Shown here: positions 8,046 through 15,735 of the stretch, piece after piece
Layout: each line of letters starts with the position of its first letter
Position numbering within the stretch: position 1 is the stretch's first letter
NCBI GenBank assembly: GCA_963782415.1
Contig: CAWAJT010000004.1
Coordinates: 992,001 to 1,056,000 of the forward strand
DNA from: Bog-473 sp963782415
Lineage (GTDB): Bacteria > Actinomycetota > Acidimicrobiia > Acidimicrobiales > RAAP-2
Reading direction: 5' to 3'
DNA length: 64,000 nt
Position numbers and translations under genes: made by a program
Notes under the pieces: model-generated
What the model was told of the DNA's origin: nothing
Databases searched by the model: none
What the model saw: the letters and a program-made list of their open reading frames with translations, nothing else

Positions 8046-8554
8046 CGGTCTACGACCGGCCGTTCGGCCGGTACCTCGAAGACTTCGTCCCCGGCGACAT
8101 CTACCGCCACTGGCCCGGCAAGACCATCACCGAGTACGACGATCATCTCTTCTGCATGATGACGATGAACCACCACCCGCTGCACACCAACGCATGGTTC
8201 GCCGAACACGAGACGGTGCAAGGAAAGAACGTCGTGGTGGGCAACCTCGTCTACTCCATCGCGCTCGGCATGAGCGTGCCGGATGTGAGCGGTTCGTGCA
8301 TCGCCAACCTGGAAGTCGAATCGTTGCTCCATCGCTCGCCCACCTTTCACGGCGACACGATTTACGCGGAGACGAGAGTGCTCGACGCGACGCCCTCGAA
8401 GTCGAAGGACGACCGTGGCATCGTCACCGTGGAGACCAAGGCATTCAACCAGCGCGGCGGGGAGGTGTGCTACTTCCGCCGCAAGCTGATGGTCTGGAAG
8501 GCCGCTGCCGCGCCGGCGCGGCAGCGGCCCTACGGCGACGACGTCTGGGACTGA
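8042..8554 (+). CDS. Single-hotdog MaoC family hydratase (mesaconyl/itaconyl-CoA hydratase-like)
   Basis: This is a 170-aa hotdog-fold protein. The hydratase signature region reads TMNHHPLH, so the Asp of the classical GDxNPxH motif is replaced and the terminal His is kept. This TMNxxPLH variant is one I associate with the clade of mesaconyl-CoA/methylmalyl-CoA dehydratases and mycobacterial Rv2499c-type proteins, rather than with (R)-3-hydroxyacyl hydratases. With the lyase at 4213 and the dehydrogenase at 5173 it could hydrate mesaconyl-CoA. It is coupled to the gene before it by an ATGA overlap and is followed by mutY. Confidence 0.78.
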   Translation: MTVYDRPFGRYLEDFVPGDIYRHWPGKTITEYDDHLFCMMTMNHHPLHTNAWFAEHETVQGKNVVVGNLVYSIALGMSVPDVSGSCIANLEVESLLHRSPTFHGDTIYAETRVLDATPSKSKDDRGIVTVETKAFNQRGGEVCYFRRKLMVWKAAAAPARQRPYGDDVWD

Positions 8555-8621
8555 GGCACCGCCGGGGGCAGGGGCCCCACCCCTCCAGGCTGATCGGGCC
8601 AGGCGCTTCGGGCGTCGACTC

Positions 8622-9530
8622 CTGGAATGGGGAGAGGAGCACCGGCGCGATCTGCCGTGGCGCCACACCCGGGACCCGTGGCGGATCCTCGTCTCGGAGA
8701 TCATGCTGCAGCAGACGCAGGTCCATCGGGTCGTTCCGCACTACGAGCGCTTCTTGGTCGCCTTCCCCACCCCCGGGGCGTGCGCCGCAGCGGGCCCGGC
8801 CGCCGTCGTCCGCCTGTGGTCGGGTCTGGGCTACAACCGGCGGGCCCTGAACCTGCACCGGGCCGCGACGGCCATGGTGGCGGACCACGGCGGCGCCGTG
8901 CCGCGTGGCGACGCGGCACTGCGGGCCCTTCCCGGCGTGGGGCCTTACACGGCCCGGGCGGTGCGCACATTCGCGTTCGGCGATGACGTGGCTGCCGTCG
9001 ACACCAACGCCGTTCGCGTACTGGCCCGTGCCGTGACCGGGGCGCCGCTCACCGTGCGCCAGGCCACGGATCTCGGGGACCGGCTCGTGCCGGTGGGATC
9101 CTCGTGGCAGTTCAACCAGGCAATGTTCGACCTGGGAGCAACCGTCTGTGCCGCTGGCGCCCCCCGCTGCGCGCAGTGTCCGTTGCGTCGCCAGTGCACC
9201 TGGCGGCGTCGGGGCATGACGGGCGCGGACCCCTGGCGTCTCAGCCCGACGGCCAGGCCCCAGAGCACGTTCGCGGGATCGGACCGACAGGGGAGAGGGC
9301 GACTGCTCCACGCGCTGCGTGTCGGCGGCGTACGCCGGAGCGCCCTCGCGGGCGCATGCGGTTGGCCCGACGACCTGCAGCGAGCCGAACGGGTGGCGGT
9401 CGCCGTCGTGACGGAAGGGTTTGCCTGGTGGTCCGGCGGCGCGGATCCGGTCCTCCGGTTGTATGAAGGGCAGGCCGACGAGGTCACCCCTGCCACGTCG
9501 GCTGTCGTCAGGAGGCGGTCAGGAAACTGA
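8622..9530 (+). CDS. mutY: Adenine DNA glycosylase MutY (start codon unclear)
   Basis: MutY removes adenine mispaired with 8-oxoguanine. The protein shows the HhH segment LPGVGPYTARAV, the catalytic aspartate in AVDTNAV, and the [4Fe-4S] ligand pattern C-x6-C-x2-C-x5-C in CAAGAPRCAQCPLRRQC. The catalytic glutamate of SEIMLQQTQ lies just before the first ATG (8703), and homology (RRDLPWR, RDPWRILV) continues back to about 8625. Between the in-frame stop at 8487 and 8703 there is no ATG, GTG or TTG; the CTG at 8622 is used here as a nominal start. The short C-terminus without a clear Nudix-like domain fits actinobacterial MutY. Confidence 0.85.
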   Translation: MEWGEEHRRDLPWRHTRDPWRILVSEIMLQQTQVHRVVPHYERFLVAFPTPGACAAAGPAAVVRLWSGLGYNRRALNLHRAATAMVADHGGAVPRGDAALRALPGVGPYTARAVRTFAFGDDVAAVDTNAVRVLARAVTGAPLTVRQATDLGDRLVPVGSSWQFNQAMFDLGATVCAAGAPRCAQCPLRRQCTWRRRGMTGADPWRLSPTARPQSTFAGSDRQGRGRLLHALRVGGVRRSALAGACGWPDDLQRAERVAVAVVTEGFAWWSGGADPVLRLYEGQADEVTPATSAVVRRRSGN

Positions 9531-10380
9531 TGATGTGACGGTTGACGACGTCCGGTCGTTCCACGTGCAAGAAGTGACCAGCTTCGTCGACGACCTCGAG
9601 CTTGGAACCCTCCGCCATGAAGTCGAGAGGGGAGCCCATGGACGAGAGCAACATGCAGTTGTCGTCGCGACCATGGAGATAGAGCGTCGGTTTGGGCGTG
9701 GGTTGCAATGCGGCCGCCTGTTCGTCCGCGAGCTCGGGTACCTGGAGCGAAGGGTCATAGAGAGCGCGGTAGTAGCCGATGGCCGCCAGTATGCGCTCGG
9801 GATCGCCGATGGACTCCTTGACGCGCGCCACGTCCCAAGTGCCGTCGTAGCCGGGTGACCAGTCGCTCCAGAGGTGATCGATGAAGGAGTAGTCGTCGAG
9901 CGGTAGGGCCACCTCGGCCAGGGGGGAGAGGAAGAAGAACATGTACCAGCTCTTCTGGAGCTGCGCGTAGGTGAGGAGGGACATGCCGATGGAGGCGGTC
10001 GGCGGCACCGCCGCCGTCACCGCTCGGCGCCAGCGGTCGGGCCGGTGTGCCACTGCGCCATAGGTGGCGAGGGCACCCCAGTCATGGCCGACGATGACTG
10101 CGTCGTTGCCGCCGCCAAGCACATCGTGCAGCGCGTTGGCGTCCCGCACCAGGGCGCCCACCTGGTAGCGCCCGTCGGCCGGAACGGACGTTGGGGCGTA
10201 CCCCCTCAGGAAGGGGGCCACGGCGCGGAACCCGGCGGTCGCCAGCTCTGGCAGTAGGTAGCGCCAGGTATGGGCCGAATCGGGGAACCCGTGGAGGCAG
10301 AGGGCAAGCGGCCCATCGTCGGGCCCTTCGGTCAAACAGGCGAATTCGAGCCCGTTCGCAGTGATGGTCTGTTGCTCCAT
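9508..10380 (-). CDS. Alpha/beta hydrolase, epoxide-hydrolase-like
   Basis: The protein has 290 aa from the ATG at 10380. It has the oxyanion segment LHGFPDSAHTWR and a nucleophile elbow GHDWG with aspartate as nucleophile, as in epoxide hydrolases and haloalkane dehalogenases. An acid candidate is in HGRDDNC, and the histidine is in EAGHFLH. The Asp nucleophile with HGFP/GHDWG is the usual combination for soluble epoxide hydrolases. The gene converges on and overlaps the 3' end of mutY by 23 bp. An upstream in-frame start at 10434 is less likely because a TACGTT box lies 8 nt before the chosen ATG. Confidence 0.82.
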   Translation of the reverse strand: MEQQTITANGLEFACLTEGPDDGPLALCLHGFPDSAHTWRYLLPELATAGFRAVAPFLRGYAPTSVPADGRYQVGALVRDANALHDVLGGGNDAVIVGHDWGALATYGAVAHRPDRWRRAVTAAVPPTASIGMSLLTYAQLQKSWYMFFFLSPLAEVALPLDDYSFIDHLWSDWSPGYDGTWDVARVKESIGDPERILAAIGYYRALYDPSLQVPELADEQAAALQPTPKPTLYLHGRDDNCMLLSSMGSPLDFMAEGSKLEVVDEAGHFLHVERPDVVNRHIISFLTAS

Positions 10381-10388
10381 AGGTGGAG

Positions 10389-10394
10389 AACGTA
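10389..10394 (-). promoter_or_regulatory. Leaderless -10 box for epoxide-hydrolase-like gene
   Basis: Minus-strand TACGTT is followed by 8 nt and the ATG at 10380. Confidence 0.4.
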
Positions 10395-10410
10395 CCGCTC
10401 CAGTGCAGGG

Positions 10411-10416
10411 TAACGT
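10411..10416 (+). promoter_or_regulatory. Leaderless -10 box for the 10424 MBL gene
   Basis: TAACGT is followed by 7 nt and the GTG at 10424. This decides against the longer in-frame start at 10361, which would overlap the divergent gene. Confidence 0.5.
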
Positions 10417-10423
10417 CGGGTGG

Positions 10424-11278
10424 GTGAACGTCACGTTCTACGGCGTGCGGGGGTCGTGCCCGTGTTCGGGAGACCGCTACCGCCGCTATGGGGGCAACAC
10501 CTCGTGCCTCGTGATCGACATTGAAGGAGACGAGCCCCTCATTGTGGATCTCGGCACCGGCCTGCGTGCGTTCGGTGACGTCCTGCAGCGTGAGGTGCGA
10601 GCGCTGGGGACGCCGATGCACGCGACAGCGTTGCTCACGCATCTCCACTTCGATCACATTCTCGGCATCCCCTTCTTCAGCCCGCTGCACGACCCCGGTG
10701 CGCGTCTGACGGTCTACGGCCCGGCACAACCCAAGGGCACCCTCAAGGACGCCCTGCACGCCGCCGTGCAGCCGCCCGTGTTCCCGATCCACATGGAGCA
10801 GTTCCGCGGCGAGCTCATCACCATCGATGTCGGATCCGAGGATTTCTCCATCGGCTCGGCCAAGGTCATGGCCAGGCCGATCCCACACGCCGGCAACACG
10901 CTCGGCTTCCGCATTGAGGCCGAGGGCCGTTCGGTCGCGTACATGTCGGACCACCAGGCTCCCCTCGACAGGCGGGCCATCCCCGAGTCCGTGCGCGAGC
11001 TCTGTCAAGACGTCGACCTGTTGATCCACGACGGTCAGTACACCGATGACGAGTTCGCGGCCAAGGCTGACTGGGGTCATTCGACCGCCGCCTATGCCGT
11101 GCACGTGGCCGCCGAGACCCGGGCCAAGCGTCTCCTTCTGTCGCACCATGACCCGTCGCACACCGACCGGGAGCTCGACCGCATCCTCAACCAAGCCCGC
11201 CGCCTCCCCGAAGCGAAGCAGGTCGAGGACGTGGCCTCCGCCCACGAAGCCCAGACGATCGAGCTCGGCAAGGCGTAG
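10424..11278 (+). CDS. MBL-fold metallo-hydrolase
   Basis: This is a 284-aa metallo-beta-lactamase fold protein. It begins with the strand VNVTFYGVRGSCPC and carries the dinuclear metal site THLHFDH, further ligands in HAGNTLGF and SDHQ, and a late SHHDPSHT segment. The YGVRGS opening plus GGNTSC is typical of the RNase Z/PhnP-like branch, which cleaves phosphodiesters, so a cyclic-phosphate or cyclic-nucleotide type substrate is plausible but unproven. It heads a run of three plus-strand genes with the flavin reductase (8-bp gap) and the RmlC-like protein. Confidence 0.82.
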   Translation: MNVTFYGVRGSCPCSGDRYRRYGGNTSCLVIDIEGDEPLIVDLGTGLRAFGDVLQREVRALGTPMHATALLTHLHFDHILGIPFFSPLHDPGARLTVYGPAQPKGTLKDALHAAVQPPVFPIHMEQFRGELITIDVGSEDFSIGSAKVMARPIPHAGNTLGFRIEAEGRSVAYMSDHQAPLDRRAIPESVRELCQDVDLLIHDGQYTDDEFAAKADWGHSTAAYAVHVAAETRAKRLLLSHHDPSHTDRELDRILNQARRLPEAKQVEDVASAHEAQTIELGKA

Positions 11279-11286
11279 GGTCAGAC

Positions 11287-11763
11287 ATGTCGGGTCTCGA
11301 CCAGGCCCGGTTCCGCGAAGTCCTCGGACACTTCGCCACCGGGATCACTATCGTCACCGCGTTGGAAGAAGGCGAGCCCGTCGGCTTCACCTGTCAGTCG
11401 TTTGCCGCACTGTCGCTCGATCCGCCAATGGTGATCCTCGCTCCGGCCCGCAGCTCCACGAGCTGGCCCCGCATCGCGAAGGCCGGAGCGTTCTGCGTCA
11501 ACATCCTCGGCGAGCACCAAGAGGCACTCTGCCGTGCTTTCGCCATCTCCGGCGGGGACAAGTTCGACGGTGTCGGGTGGTCGCACGGCCTCACAGGAGC
11601 TCCCGTGATCAACAATTCGCTTGCCGTCGTCGAATGCCGATTGGGTGACATCTTCGATGGCGGTGACCACGAGCTCGTGACCGGCCATGTGGTGGCCATG
11701 GACGTCGGCGAGGGGAGCCCGCTGCTCTTCTACCGCTCGGGCTTCGGCCGTTTCGCCCAGTGA
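11287..11763 (+). CDS. Flavin reductase family protein
   Basis: At 158 aa this is the standard size for the small FMN/FAD reductases that feed reduced flavin to two-component monooxygenases (HsaB/HpaC type). The FATGITIVTA and FTCQSFAALSLDPPMV segments form the flavin-binding split barrel, and an RSGFGRF-like C-terminus is usual. No oxygenase partner is in the window, so the partner must be elsewhere. It lies 8 bp after the MBL gene and the next gene follows closely. The family also contains members that act as flavin-binding proteins without reductase function. Confidence 0.8.
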   Translation: MSGLDQARFREVLGHFATGITIVTALEEGEPVGFTCQSFAALSLDPPMVILAPARSSTSWPRIAKAGAFCVNILGEHQEALCRAFAISGGDKFDGVGWSHGLTGAPVINNSLAVVECRLGDIFDGGDHELVTGHVVAMDVGEGSPLLFYRSGFGRFAQ

Positions 11764-11776
11764 CGGGGTCAACCGC

Positions 11777-11782
11777 TACCGT
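11777..11782 (+). promoter_or_regulatory. Leaderless -10 box for the RmlC-like gene
   Basis: TACCGT is followed by 7 nt and the ATG at 11790, giving an internal promoter just after the flavin reductase stop. It argues for ATG 11790 over the overlapping ATG at 11760. Confidence 0.45.
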
Positions 11783-11789
11783 TCTCGCG

Positions 11790-12335
11790 ATGCCAGAGCT
11801 GATCCGCTCCACAGTGATCGACGATGTTGTGCTGGTGCGCCCGGACGTGCACGGCGACGAGCGCGGGCGCTTCGTCGAGACCTACCGGCGCAGCTGGTTC
11901 CCCGATCGGCCCGAGATGATTCAGGGCAACCGTTCCGAGAAGCAGGCCGGAGCGGTCGTCGGGCTGCATTTCCACCTGCATCAGGCCGACTACTGGTACG
12001 CCTTGCGCGGCCGGGTGCGGGTCGTGCTCCACGACCTCCGGGTCGGTTCCGCTACGGACGGGGCGACCGAGGTGATCGACCTCGACGGCGACGTCGATCA
12101 GGGGGTCTACATCCCTCCGGGAGTGGCGCACGGGTTTGCTTCGCTGACCGACGTGCTGCTCACGTATCTCGTGGACAACTACTACGACGACTCGGACGAA
12201 CACGGGTTGGCCTGGGACGACCCGGCTGTCGAGGCCGACTGGGGGGTCACCGACCCGATCCTGTCCAAGCGGGATCAGACCAACCCCCGCCGCGGCGACA
12301 TCCTCGAGGCGATCAGGCCCCGCCTGGGACGCTGA
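11790..12335 (+). CDS. dTDP-4-dehydrorhamnose 3,5-epimerase family protein
   Basis: This is a 181-aa cupin of the RmlC family. The pattern DERGRFVETYR near the N-terminus, the GLHFHLHQADYW metal/catalytic-His region, and the IPPGVAHGFASL strand are typical. The canonical catalytic His is present in the LHFH segment. RmlC epimerises dTDP-4-keto-6-deoxyglucose in rhamnose synthesis, but no rmlA, rmlB or rmlD neighbour is seen, so a related sugar-nucleotide epimerase is possible. It may be partly co-transcribed with the two genes before it. Confidence 0.78.
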   Translation: MPELIRSTVIDDVVLVRPDVHGDERGRFVETYRRSWFPDRPEMIQGNRSEKQAGAVVGLHFHLHQADYWYALRGRVRVVLHDLRVGSATDGATEVIDLDGDVDQGVYIPPGVAHGFASLTDVLLTYLVDNYYDDSDEHGLAWDDPAVEADWGVTDPILSKRDQTNPRRGDILEAIRPRLGR

Positions 12336-12453
12336 CGCTGTCGTCGGCGCCCGATGTGCCGGCACCGCCGCACACCGAGAAGGTTCGGATCCTCCCCGCG
12401 CCCGCGGCGTGCCCGCGGTGTTGTGCCCCCATCCATCCTGTTGAATAGAGGCG

Positions 12454-13428
12454 GTGCTGATCGGTGGGCTCATCGGTGTCGTGGTAGTCCTGGGCGTCAT
12501 CGCGGCCGCCCTGATGTTCCGACGCTCGCATGACGACGTGCATTCGGTGGAGCATTACCACCGCCAGCTGCACACACTCGAAGAGATCCGGGGTCACCCG
12601 CCGGGAGAGCGTCCGAACGTCGCCGAACCAGATGTCTTCCCGGCCCGCGCGTTCCGATTGTCAGGGTCGTCGGCTGTACGCCTGACGGAGTCCGACCAAC
12701 CCGTCGTCCCCCCTGTCCCACCCCCTCGGGTCGCCAGCCCCTCCGAGCCACTGACGTTCGACGACGCCAACCCCGACCCGGTTCCGGCCACCTTCATGAC
12801 GGGGCAAGAGGACCCGGTCATTCAGTCGATCAACCACCGTCCCCGTCGCCTGGGTGGGCCAGCAGCTGCAGTCGGGGCCGTTCTGGTGCTGATCCTGGTG
12901 CTGATTCTCGCCGGTCTCCACTCGAACGCCCCCACCCACCACGCCAAGTCCGCCGGCTCCCCGACGACCACGCCGACGACCCATCCACCGGCGAGCCACC
13001 ACGACACGACGGACGCAACGTCGACCAGCACGACCGCACCACCAGCGGTATCGCCACCGACCACGGCGTCGGCCCACGCGGCGAGCTACGTGGTGGCTGC
13101 GTCGAACTACTCGCTCGACCTCGCCGCCACCACGGGCGAGTGTTGGATCGACGTCACCAACAGCACGACGGGTTCCGTGCTGTTCACGGCGACACTCCAA
13201 GCCGGCCAGTCGCACACCATTGCCGCCACGGGGTCGGTGACGGTTATCGCCGGAGCCCCCGGCGTCTTCACGGCCACGGTCGACGGCTCACCGGTCGCGC
13301 TCCCGCCCGGCAACCAGGCGCCGTTCACACTGCATTTCGACCCTGGGTCGGCCAGCTCGTCGACTTCGACGGGTTCGACCGGAGCGACGGGCACGACCAC
13401 GACCAGCGCCATCACGTCGACGACCTGA
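12454..13428 (+). CDS. Membrane protein with RodZ C-terminal-like (DUF4115) domain
   Basis: The protein has 324 aa. Residues 2-21 form an N-terminal membrane helix and ~136-155 a second one. A Thr/Pro/His-rich linker follows (~160-200), then a beta-rich domain with GECWIDVTNSTTGSVLF, TLQAGQSHTI and a terminal VDGSPVALP strand. The W-x-x-V-x-x-x-x-x-G-x-x-L-F layout resembles DUF4115, the extracytoplasmic domain of RodZ, but the N-terminal helix-turn-helix of RodZ is missing. A role in envelope organisation is an inference. The Ser/Thr-rich C-terminus is low complexity. The GTG start is chosen at the first hydrophobic residue run. Confidence 0.65.
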   Translation: MLIGGLIGVVVVLGVIAAALMFRRSHDDVHSVEHYHRQLHTLEEIRGHPPGERPNVAEPDVFPARAFRLSGSSAVRLTESDQPVVPPVPPPRVASPSEPLTFDDANPDPVPATFMTGQEDPVIQSINHRPRRLGGPAAAVGAVLVLILVLILAGLHSNAPTHHAKSAGSPTTTPTTHPPASHHDTTDATSTSTTAPPAVSPPTTASAHAASYVVAASNYSLDLAATTGECWIDVTNSTTGSVLFTATLQAGQSHTIAATGSVTVIAGAPGVFTATVDGSPVALPPGNQAPFTLHFDPGSASSSTSTGSTGATGTTTTSAITSTT

Positions 13429-13436
13429 CCCGGCCC

Positions 13437-15614
13437 TCAGGCCACGTCGACCAGACCCAGGGCCTCCAGGATGAAGGCGAAGACCTGGGCTTCGTCCTTC
13501 CAGGCCTCATAGCGGCCTGAAGGCCCACCGTGGCCGGCACCGAGCTCGGTCTTGAGGAGCACTCGGGTCGAGGGTGACTCGGAGCGCAGCTTGGCGACCC
13601 ACTTCGCTGGTTCCCAATAGGCCACCCGGGGGTCGTTGAGGCCGCCGGAGACGAAGAGGTCCGGATACGTACGCGCCGAACCGTCGGCGTTCTGCCCGGT
13701 CACGTTGTCGTAGGGCGAATAGGAGAGCATTCGCCAGTACGCCGCCTCGTCCGCCAGCGGATTTCCCCATTCCTCCCATTCACCGACCGTCAACGGCAAC
13801 GTGTCATCGAGCATGGTGGTGACGCAGTCGACGAAGGGCACCTCGGCCACGAGGCCGCGGAAAAGGTCAGGTGCCTGGTTCGCCACGGCGCCGATCAACA
13901 GCCCGCCCGCAGAGCCACCCCGCCCGACCAATCGGCCCGGCTGGGCGATCCCGGCTTCCCGCAGGCGGTGCCCACAGGCGATGAAGTCCGAAAACGTGTT
14001 CGCCTTGTGCTCCATCCGCCCGTCCTCGTACCAGGCGCGGCCCATCTCACCGCCACCGCGGACGTGGGCGATGGCGAACGCCACGCCACGATCGAATAGT
14101 GAAAGGCGATGTGGCGAAAAGGATGGGTCGATGCTGACCTCGTAGGCCCCGTAGCCGTAGAGGACACACGGGGCGGGCAGGTCGAGATCCTTGCGATGGA
14201 CCACCGAGAGCGGTACGCGTGTCCCGTCGGGGGCAACGGCCCACTCCCGGTACGTCGTGTAGTGGTTGGCGTCGAAGTCGCCCAGCACGGGCTCCTGCTT
14301 GAGCAGTGTCTCCTCGCGTTCGGCGAGCGTGATCTGCAGCACGCTCGAGGGGGTGACGAGTGACATGCGACCGATGCGAATGGACGGTGGATCGGGCTCG
14401 GGGTTGGCGCCGAGCCAGGTCGAGGCCGGGCTTTCGATCGACGGGACGATCCAACTCCCGTGCAGGAGATCGGGCCCGAAGGGGTCGCTCCCGTCACCGT
14501 GGTCCGCCCAAGGGTCGGGCAGGGGCAAGACGCGGACCTGTGTCTGGGCCTCGGCCCGCTCGCTCAGGACGAGCGCGCGGCTGAACGCGTCAATGTCCTC
14601 AATGCGGGTGCCAGGCCGGTGTGCAATCAGCTCGCGCCACAGGGCGGCCGGGGCGGTGGTGCCCAACGCGCTGTCGGGTGCAGCCAGCACCCGGAAGTCC
14701 TTGGCCTCCTCGTTCGTGAGGATCACGAACCAGCCATGGCCGCCACCCGCCGGAGTGAGATGGTCGACGCCGTATTCCACGCCCTCGTGGCGGGGCAGAA
14801 CGACCCTGGGATCGGTGAGCGGCTCGTCCGACGGGATGGCCAGCCACTCCGTGGTGTTGGTGCTGTGCAGACCGATGGCAACGAATGCGGTGTCACGTGT
14901 GGACCCGGTCGACAGGGAGAAACGCCGATCGAGTTCCTCGAACACGAGCACGTCGTCCGCCGGGTCCGTGCCCAGGCGGTGACGCCAGAGCTGAAAGGGG
15001 CGCTGCGCCTCGTCCATGCGGACGTAGAAGACGTAGTGGGCGTCGGCCGACCAGGCGAGGCCGTATGCCGTTTCGGGCACGGCTTCGGGGGCGGGCGACA
15101 TTTCGGCGTCGAGGGGGAGAAATTGCAGTTCGTACTTCTCGTTGCCTTGTCGGTCGGTGGAGTAGGCAAGCCAGCGATGGTCGTGGCTCACTGCCGCGCT
15201 CCCGACGGCGAAGTAGTCGCTGCCCTCGGCCAGGACGTTCTCGTCGAGCAGGATCTGCTCCTCCTCGCCGGGCTCACCGGCCGGCGGAAGCTCTCGGGGA
15301 CCACGGGCCGGACGCCGGCAGTGAATGCCGTAGTTCCTCCCCTCCTCGGTGCGCGAGTAGTACCACCACGGCCCGCGGCGGGCCGGCACCGACATGTCGG
15401 TCTCCTTGATGCGGGCCTTCATCTCCTCGAAGAGGCCGTTGCGCAGTGCGCTGAGCGGAGCCATCTCCTCCTCCGTGAAGGCGTTCTCCGCCTGGAGGTA
15501 GGCGAGGACCTCGGGATCGTCCCGCTCCCGCAGCCAGAACCATGGGTCTTGGCGATCGTCGCCGTGAGCCGAGATGACGTGGGGTCGCCGGGGGGCGCGA
15601 GGGGGGGTGGCCAT
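13437..15614 (-). CDS. ptrB: Oligopeptidase B / prolyl oligopeptidase family serine protease
   Basis: This S9 family peptidase has 725 aa from the ATG at 15614. It has an N-terminal segment with DPWFWLRERDDPEVLAYL, a seven-blade propeller, and a C-terminal hydrolase domain. Catalytic candidates are the Ser in GRGGSAGG, the Asp in GLNDPRV and the His in GAGHGGPSG. Oligopeptidase B cuts after basic residues in short peptides, and the length is right for it. It is divergent from sufB across ~120 bp and convergent with the DUF4115 gene. A longer in-frame start at 15737 overlaps the sufB start and is unlikely. Confidence 0.9.
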   Translation of the reverse strand: MATPPRAPRRPHVISAHGDDRQDPWFWLRERDDPEVLAYLQAENAFTEEEMAPLSALRNGLFEEMKARIKETDMSVPARRGPWWYYSRTEEGRNYGIHCRRPARGPRELPPAGEPGEEEQILLDENVLAEGSDYFAVGSAAVSHDHRWLAYSTDRQGNEKYELQFLPLDAEMSPAPEAVPETAYGLAWSADAHYVFYVRMDEAQRPFQLWRHRLGTDPADDVLVFEELDRRFSLSTGSTRDTAFVAIGLHSTNTTEWLAIPSDEPLTDPRVVLPRHEGVEYGVDHLTPAGGGHGWFVILTNEEAKDFRVLAAPDSALGTTAPAALWRELIAHRPGTRIEDIDAFSRALVLSERAEAQTQVRVLPLPDPWADHGDGSDPFGPDLLHGSWIVPSIESPASTWLGANPEPDPPSIRIGRMSLVTPSSVLQITLAEREETLLKQEPVLGDFDANHYTTYREWAVAPDGTRVPLSVVHRKDLDLPAPCVLYGYGAYEVSIDPSFSPHRLSLFDRGVAFAIAHVRGGGEMGRAWYEDGRMEHKANTFSDFIACGHRLREAGIAQPGRLVGRGGSAGGLLIGAVANQAPDLFRGLVAEVPFVDCVTTMLDDTLPLTVGEWEEWGNPLADEAAYWRMLSYSPYDNVTGQNADGSARTYPDLFVSGGLNDPRVAYWEPAKWVAKLRSESPSTRVLLKTELGAGHGGPSGRYEAWKDEAQVFAFILEALGLVDVA

Positions 15615-15689
15615 AGAAATGAGAGCCTGCCACGGCTGGCGACACGCCCGTGAGCTGTGGAAGGCGTTTCGGCTGGCCCGGGTAGTTGT

Positions 15690-15717
15690 TACTATCTCCA
15701 TAGGGGAAATTCTCCCC
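15690..15717 (+). promoter_or_regulatory. Probable sufB promoter with flanking inverted repeat
   Basis: TACTAT (15690-15695) is a -10 candidate, followed by a small CTAT/ATAG repeat and a GGGGA/TCCCC inverted repeat (15703-15717) in an AT-richer island. An AGGAG ribosome site lies just before the sufB ATG at 15736. No match to the IscR-like site at 25032-25056 was seen here. Confidence 0.4.
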
Positions 15718-15735
15718 CTTGACTTCAGGAGCCGC

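Noticed and set aside
14460..15653. A 397-aa plus-strand ORF antisense to oligopeptidase B
   Set aside because: The minus-strand protease has the full catalytic triad, so this frame is a shadow.
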